DNA of 64,000 nucleotides from NCBI GenBank assembly GCA_021018995.1, contig CM037588.1:81193765-81257764 (forward strand). The letters are read 5' to 3'. Under the pieces are notes generated by a model. The model worked only from the letters and a program-made list of their open reading frames with translations. It had not been told where the DNA came from and did not search any database. The stretch comes from Chloranthus sessilifolius (lineage: Eukaryota; Streptophyta; Magnoliopsida; Chloranthales; Chloranthaceae). The translations under genes were made by a program, and so were the position numbers. Below, one piece after another: positions 58,200-64,000 of the stretch (its first letter is position 1; each line of letters starts with the position of its first letter).

Positions 58200-59583
58200 G
58201 TCAGATATGATTAGTATTAGGGAGGTGGGGTTCAGCTGGGCTGAATGTGGCTCACAGGCGCGGGTGCCGAGAAATATTGCCTTTGATCTAGAGGTGTTGC
58301 CTGGGGTGTGGGATTGGGAAAAAAGTCAGCCAAATTCAGAGGTTCGACTACCCCTACAGTTCCATCCTCTGGGCTCCATTGCCTTAACGGTGCATAGTAG
58401 TCTTCTACGCTAATATATTCTGAGGGGTCGATTTCTTTCATCTCTTCCTCTAGCATGTTAATGGTGGACCTTCGGCACATTCCCCCTTGTGGATGTGGTG
58501 GCAGTGGTGCTTGCAGTATATTGGTATGGTGGTGTGCCTGGGGAAGTGTCGGAGGAATGAGCTTCCCTACCTCAATCAGGCATTGATCGATTGGGTGACC
58601 TAGTCCCTAGTGAAAACTGCAATGTGTATTGGGGTCATAATTTTTTTGGATTGGATTTAGCGAAGGTCACAGTTGGAGTATGGTGACCAAACCCCTTTCA
58701 ACCAGTAAGGGTAAAAGGACATTCAGGGACTACCCCAGGGGAGTGAACACTTGATTATATCAGGCCCTTCTCTGCTAGGGAGTCTGCTACTCCCAAGGGA
58801 CATTGTTCTGCCTTAAACCCTGATTTGTTGGTGCTCGCGCTAGCTCTACTACCGCGAACCGAAATAGTACCATGCTAGTGTTGGGCTGTGTATTTATTAT
58901 TATCTGAACATCAACCTCGATTCTTCTCTCATTTCTTTTCTTGATGAATTTATGAACCCCATTGGCCCCAATGACCACATGTTTGTTCAAACGCCCCTCT
59001 CTTATTGCGTCTTTGCAGCTATTGGCGTTTCCTACCAGATTGACAAACTTTTTTGTTGTTGATACACAAGAAAATTAGAGATAACGGGTAGGGCAGTTTT
59101 CGAGATCATCTCGATTTGCTCCTCATCGGGGATCCAGTTTCTTACTTGGGCTACTAAGGCCTTCCACCTGTAGAGGTACTCATTAGTAGTTTTATCGGGT
59201 TTTTGTTTCAATCGTGCCAGATCTGATTTACGAGGTTCAATGTCTATGTTATAAACATATTGTTCATAAAACAGGTGGGTGAGGTCTTTCCACGTTCTTA
59301 ACATAGATAGTTCGAGAGACGTAAACCACCTCAATGCTAGACCCGTGAGGCTTTTCTGAAAAACCATAATGAGGAGGCGCTCATCTCCTTCATACTGGCA
59401 CATGTCCTCACAATAGGACTTTAGCTGGGCGATTGGGTTGCCCGTGTCATTGTATTTATCGAATGTGGGTACTTTGAATTTATGAGGTACTGACACCTCA
59501 GCAAACAAATAGAGATCTAAAAAATCAATGGCATGGATCTCAGTCCCACCTAGCTTCATTAATTGTTTTTGAATTTTTTCCAT
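58200..59583 (-). pseudogene. gag region of element E
   Basis: Core wording is VPTFDKYNDTGNPIAQLKSY, LTGLALRWFTSLE and LRTWKDLTHLFYEQYVYNID, then LARLKQKPDKTTNEYLYRWK. This is the retrotransposon gag domain of Tat/Ogre-type Ty3 elements. A GHPIDQCLIEVGKLI-like knuckle region follows at about 58.5-58.6 kb. Fossil, with several breaks. Confidence 0.83.
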
Positions 59584-59649
59584 TTGCTCTCTTAGCAGCT
59601 CAGACTCTCTAGATGGTAATGTTGGCGCTGCTCCCCCACTAGGCTGCCC

Positions 59650-61040
59650 AAACTCGTTCTAAACTATCTGCTGGTTGGTGAATGTGGGTAGTGGTATGTT
59701 AAAGTTGGTGAATGCCCCCACGTAGGCCCGACTGTTGCGGGCCTCGTCTTCATATTGATGACACGGAACAATAAATGGTGGTGGAGGGGTGAGGTTATTT
59801 GGCATATTCTGAGTGAATGCCTGATGAGGCCACTGTGCTTGATGAGGATTTTGATGAATGAATAATTTGTGGTGTTAGAGGATGTGTGAATTGGGGGATT
59901 TTGGTTGGTTTGAGTGGGTGTCGGATGGGGCCATTACATTTGGAGGAAGTTTAGGGGATTAGGTTGAAGGGTAAGAGGATGTGTAAAATTAGAGATTTTG
60001 GATGGTTTGAGACAAGTTCCCATTTGGGTTGGGTATGAAGGATACAGATGGGTTGGATTCATGTCGGATTGGTGGGATGGGTAGGTCGGGTTCACTATTT
60101 GGGAGGGAATGGGGTGTGCTTGTGGGACGTGATGGTAGTTGAGAAATTGGGGGGAATTGTGGGGGGATTGAAAATGTGACCCTTGAGCTTAGGGCGGTAT
60201 GGGCTTGTCGTTGGGTATTGGACCTTTGAGGCCCACTTGAATTGCTCCCTGATTGGTGTTGGGTGGTGTGGATTATGAGTGGTTAATTGGGGCTAGTGTT
60301 TTGGGTGAATGAGGTATGGAGATTTTGGAGAGTATGTTGGGGGTTTGATATTTGGGGTGGGTTGGGAAGGCTTTAAGAGGCCTTCCAAGTAGTATATGCC
60401 CTCACCATGTTGGCTATCATGGCCATGGGAATGGTTATGGGGGTGGATGTGGATGGCCGTCCAATGAGGGGGGGTGTATGGGGTGAACTTTGTGCTTGGG
60501 TGAATGTAAGGGGAAAATTGGGAAATGCTTGGGTTGATGTGGGGAAAATGGGGGTTGGGTGGAGATAAAAGATGGTGTATTTTGGGTGGATGTGGAGGAA
60601 AAGATGGGAAAATTTTGTATTGGATGTGGATGGAAAAATGGGCAAATTTTGAGTGGATGTGGATGGAAAACTGGATGGAAAATTGGGTATATGTTGGGTG
60701 GATGTAAAGGGAAAGTTGGGTGGGTAATTGGGTGCATGTTGGGTGGTGGAAAAAAGGTGTGTCCAAAGGCTTTCTTTTTTCTTCCCCTACGGGATGATGG
60801 CGGGTTTGGCGATGTCGTTGTTACTGCACCACATGCTCTCTTTTTGGATTTTTCTTGGCTCTTGGACTTTTTGGATATTTTTCGTTTGGTGGTGATTTTT
60901 GAATAATGATGATGAGTACCCCCTTTTTGGATGGCGTGAACACCCCTAATGCCTCCCACGGCGAGATCCCGATGCACTTTTGAAAAATTAAAGGGAATTA
61001 TTTGATCTATGTAAAGGCACAAAAATCCACGCGACAACCC
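59650..61040 (-). pseudogene. Pro/His/Ser-rich low-complexity coding region of element E
   Basis: The plus strand is G/T-rich with degenerate repeats such as GGGTGGATGTGGATGGAAAA. The minus strand reads as Pro/His/Phe repeats (FHPHPLKICPFFHPHPIQ) after a basic start with KRKISKKSKSQEKSKKRA. It lies upstream of the gag core, where Tat-type elements often have an extra region. The repeats may have grown by replication slippage. Fossil. Confidence 0.5.
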
Positions 61041-61937
61041 GATCCCTCGGAAGAGTCAATAAGAGGGCGACTTCTCTTGACCGGCGAGGGCGTTTTAGGT
61101 ATCAAGGGTGTGGGAATTATTGGAAATGTCGAAATCAACTACAGAGGGTCGGGGTAATGCCCCTTGAGACTTTTTCTTCATTTTTCCCTCCTTTTCCTGC
61201 CTAGAGGATACAAGGCTTTTTCGATTCTACTAGCGCTCTCCCCAGGGTTTTAAGGCTAGTAATAAGTTCGGTCACCCACCCAATATATGTCTGGCGCAAG
61301 CGCCTTCTCAAGTACTGAATGGGGTGTTCATCTTCGAGATCATCACCACTAGGGTTGCTGCTCTACTGGGAACTAGGTTGGTTGTATTGTTGATCAATTT
61401 TCCCCCTTTTGAAAAATCTACCCACAGAAACACAATTATTATGTCCCTTGGTTCCATTTTAACATTCAATTTTAGGGAGTTTGCTTAAGTTCAAAAATGG
61501 GTAGAGAGAGTCACGTGCCACCTCTATGGCCGGGGTCCACTGTTGGAATATGTCAAGGAATAAGAAAATTATAGGGCCAGTCAAGAGACTAGGCGCAATA
61601 AAAAAATTGTATTAAGTAGGCCCACCTAACGGCTAAGGCGTGTAAATGATAGAATCATAGGGGTAAGTTAAAGTGCTCAAGCAAGCTCGCAAAATGGCTA
61701 AGGCGGTAAATGACGAAATCATAGGGGAAGTAAAAAGTGCTCAAGCAAGCCCGCCAAACGACTAAGGCGATAAATGACTGAATTGTAGGGGTAAGTATAA
61801 AAAATGCAGAATCGTAGGGGTAAGTAAAGCTGACGGAATCTTAGTGGTAAGTAAGCAAAAAGAACAAAAAGTTAGCAAAAAGAGGAAGAACACATGCAAA
61901 AGGGGCTAAAACTTCAGGTAGAAGCTCTATACAAATA

Positions 61938-61955
61938 TCCCCAGTGGAGTCGCCA
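61938..61955 (-). other. Primer binding site of element E
   Basis: On the minus strand TGGCGACTCCACTGGGGA, close to the TGGCGACTC-type site used by Tat/Ogre elements. It lies two bases inside the LTR end. Confidence 0.65.
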
Positions 61956-61957
61956 TC

Positions 61958-63372
61958 TGTGCAACCATGGACTTTGCAGGTCCGTCGCGATGATGCGCTC
62001 ACTAAAAAAAATGGAGTCGCCACCCAGAGCTTTTAGTGTCCCGGGATACCCAAAATCAATATTATAAGCACCGAAGTGTAAAATATGAATCCGATTCACT
62101 GGTCAACACCAAAGCCTCTTGGGTAAGGACTTTGGTTATCAATTGGGAAGGTGTTAGGCACCTGATTGACCTGCTCATAAGTGGTCTCTACTATGGCTAA
62201 GTTTATATTTAGATCTGTATATAATATTTATATATATAATTATATATATACATATATATATATATATAAAAAGAAAAAAAATGAGCGGCACTTCCCTTAC
62301 CCGAAGGCACTTCGATCCTAGTGAGCCCTCACACTCACCGAAATTTTGGTGGCATAACAACTCAATTCTAGGATAGAGGAAATGCAAAGAAGGTAGTGGA
62401 ATAGAGGGGAGAGCCGGAGCTCTCGGGCCTTGTAGCACCATCGTTGGATCCTTGTGCGAAAAAGAGACATCGATGAGCTTCCAATTGCACTAAGGGTTAG
62501 AGTAGGGTTCTAACTTCAAAGGTTGGGAGGTTTGGAAGGCTTAAAATGAGGGCATGGTGATGATCTAGGCTAGGGTTATAAAGCTTGGCGATGAGGAGCT
62601 ATTTTGCTAGAGTTTTGACTTTAGGATTTTGAAAAAGTGTCTAAACAAGGAGGGTGGGGGGTCTATATTTATAGAGGTTGAGGTGATTAGTGAAGGGTTA
62701 AGTCACTAATGGGTTTAGAAATTAGGTAATGAGAAATCTGAGGTTTTTGGAATTTTCTAGAGCTTCGAGAAGAGGGATTTGGGTTTAATCGTAGATGATA
62801 GGGTGGTAAGTTGAATGACATAAGGGTTCTAACTTAAGCTAAAAGGGGCACTAGGGTCCTAAAGAAACACATCCCAGACTTTGGGATGGTCCACAAGTCA
62901 AACCCCTATATGAATTTCAGCCATTTCTTGAAGAAAAACTAGGCCCAAACTATTGGAAGTTGAAGACCTACAGTGGCTCAGGCCGGTTTTACAATTTCCC
63001 GCACTTCTCTGTGGTTTTCATTTGGCCATAACTTTTGATATACAACTCCAAATTAGGCGAATCTTAGCTCGTTGGAAATATGGAAACTTCTACTTTCCAA
63101 TGGTATAGGCCTCAGATTAGGCAACTCTCTATGTAAATTTTGGCACTCCTCTTTTCATCTGCTATTTTGGTTGGTTCAAAACGGGTTCTGTGGGTATGTT
63201 TTAGGCTTTCTAAGGGTTTGGAAAGGTTAGGGTTGATTCCTAAGGGTTTTAGAATGGTTTTAAAGGTTTGGATTAATTTCTAAGAGTTTTGGAGGTGCTT
63301 TCAAAAGCTCTGGATCATGCCTTTCTCAAATTACGGGTCGTTCGATCCTTAGGCAAAATTTACGTGTCTACA
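61958..63372 (-). repeat. 5' LTR of element E
   Basis: On the minus strand it runs from TGTAGACACGTAAATTTTGC (63372) to a TGCACA end near 61958. It contains GGAAGGTGTTAGGCACCT-like wording (62120-62165), also familiar from Tat-type elements, and a (TA)n microsatellite at 62217-62268. The exact inner edge is uncertain by a few bases. Confidence 0.72.
62217..62268. repeat. Interrupted (TA)n microsatellite in the LTR of E
   Basis: About 50 bases of nearly pure TA repeats followed by AAAAAGAAAAAAAA. Confidence 0.85.
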
Positions 63373-63377
63373 ATAAT

Positions 63378-64000
63378 CAGTAAACCCCTCTAAGAGTTCA
63401 GGTCTACCACTATATTGAAAACTATAATCCACAGTTCATTTCAAGAATCTCAATACCCTACGAATAACTTCCCAATGTTCTGACTATGGGATGCTAGTCT
63501 ACTCAATACCTCCACTATAAATGCTAAATTGGGTCTAGTACACTTCATTAAATACATAAAAATCCTATCTTAGTAGCGATAAACTACAATTCTTGAATTT
63601 GTTCAAAAATCGATTTATCCTCAACTATCTTGAAATCAAAATATTTAGACTAGAAATACTGTTGTACATGCGTCTTCAATTAGATACTTTTTTGCTAATG
63701 AATCTCCAAAATCTTTATTGGTAGTGCACTTATAGAATGTGTTGAATAACCTATTATTCAGTGCATTGAGGATGTGGTCCGGAGAATTCAATCCTCCACT
63801 AGTCGTACTTTCCGTTGTTTCCACTACAGAAATTGGTGGACATGGTGTAGTGAGGACATAAGAAATACTAAATTATCATAAGATAAATTACACCTTTTAC
63901 TATCATCTTTTGAAGTTTGACTCGTCAAATCGGCCAAGTTTGATGAGATCTTGATTCATGAACTTTATGCTCTGAGCCATTAGAATGATATATTGTTTTC
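63378..64000 (-). mobile_element. Ty1/copia remnant flanking element E
   Basis: On the minus strand, sequence near 63500-63570 reads MYLMKCTRPNLAFIVEVLSR, and 63380-63480 reads HWEVIRRVLRFLK and SGRPELLEGFTDY. These are the end of RT and start of RNase H in plant Ty1/copia elements. Near the window end, KFMNQDLIKLGRFDESNFKR fits a copia gag start, so much of the element between is absent. Continues outside the window. Fossil, heavily broken. Confidence 0.75.

Larger units (their letters stand above)
56454..63372 (-). mobile_element. Ty3/gypsy Tat/Ogre-like element E (LTR, primer site, gag, protease, start of RT)
   Basis: Minus-strand LTR retrotransposon. From the right: a 1.4-kb LTR, a primer site, a long Pro/His-rich stretch, gag, protease, then the first RT blocks (about 56455-56600), where a D-type LTR piece takes over. 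Gag and protease wording and the LTR start TGTAGACACG fit the Tat/Ogre/Retand clade. It inserted into a Ty1/copia remnant; ATAAT at 63373-63377 is the right flank where a duplication would lie. Fossil, heavily broken. Confidence 0.82.

Noticed and set aside
60525-60906. Plus-strand frames rich in Gly, Trp and Met
   Set aside because: Mirror of the Pro/His repeat region of element E; composition is explained by the repeat.

Overview
This is nuclear DNA of a flowering plant, and almost all of it is transposable elements. The plant signs are LTR elements of the Athila and Tat/Ogre clades of Ty3/gypsy with plant-type primer sites, CACTA (En/Spm) DNA transposons with TNP2 and Transposase_24 genes, spliced plant gene fragments, and one intact PR-1 defence gene. 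The species cannot be fixed from the sequence. Fragments below are named from remembered family sequences; no search was run.

Layout. 1-6271: minus-strand Athila-like element A, cut by the window edge, lying inside the integrase of a plus-strand relative C (6272-12193). C appears to sit inside a third relative D (12194-19436), which shows an env-like region, a long 3' untranslated part and an LTR. A fourth element B (19437-26738, same family as A) starts inside D's LTR and ends abruptly. 26739-28590 is the remnant of a DNA transposon with a DUF1985 protein and a 21-bp tandem repeat. 28591-32316 is a small island with the PR-1 gene, microsatellites and several small inverted-repeat elements. 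32317-55400 is one 23-kb CACTA transposon bounded by TAT/TAT target duplications. 55605-56453 is part of a D-type LTR, 56454-63372 a minus-strand Tat/Ogre-like element E, and 63378-64000 a Ty1/copia remnant into which E inserted.

The most interesting part is the CACTA complex. The large element carries its own genes on the minus strand (a decayed TNP2 transposase at 49.7-52.5 kb and a Transposase_24 gene at 37.3-39.7 kb). It also carries captured host fragments in the same sense: NADP-isocitrate dehydrogenase, eIF2-gamma, possibly an ERD6-like sugar transporter, and an unidentified exon. Nested in it is a second, 5331-bp CACTA element (40595-45925, ACA/ACA duplications). I saw no transposase in that one, but it carries exons of three unrelated host genes in one direction: an ARF10/16-type auxin response factor, exocyst SEC3, and an unidentified gene. 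Both elements have a similar leader rich in CTCAAACCCTAAAT (telobox) repeats just inside one end, in the sense of the captured exons. A 183-bp CACTA mini-element lies between exons of the Transposase_24 gene.

A second theme is that the related Athila-like LTRs each carry an array of short self-complementary CG-centred motifs at the same place, with a different motif per subfamily (CTCGCGAG, CCTATCGATAGG, CCTCTCGAGAGG). All also share a box around TGACCATTCAAGTGGACAG.

PR-1 (30742-31254) is the only intact host gene recognised. It is a single-exon secreted CAP protein with all expected cysteines, the metal-site residues and a C-terminal CAPE-type peptide.
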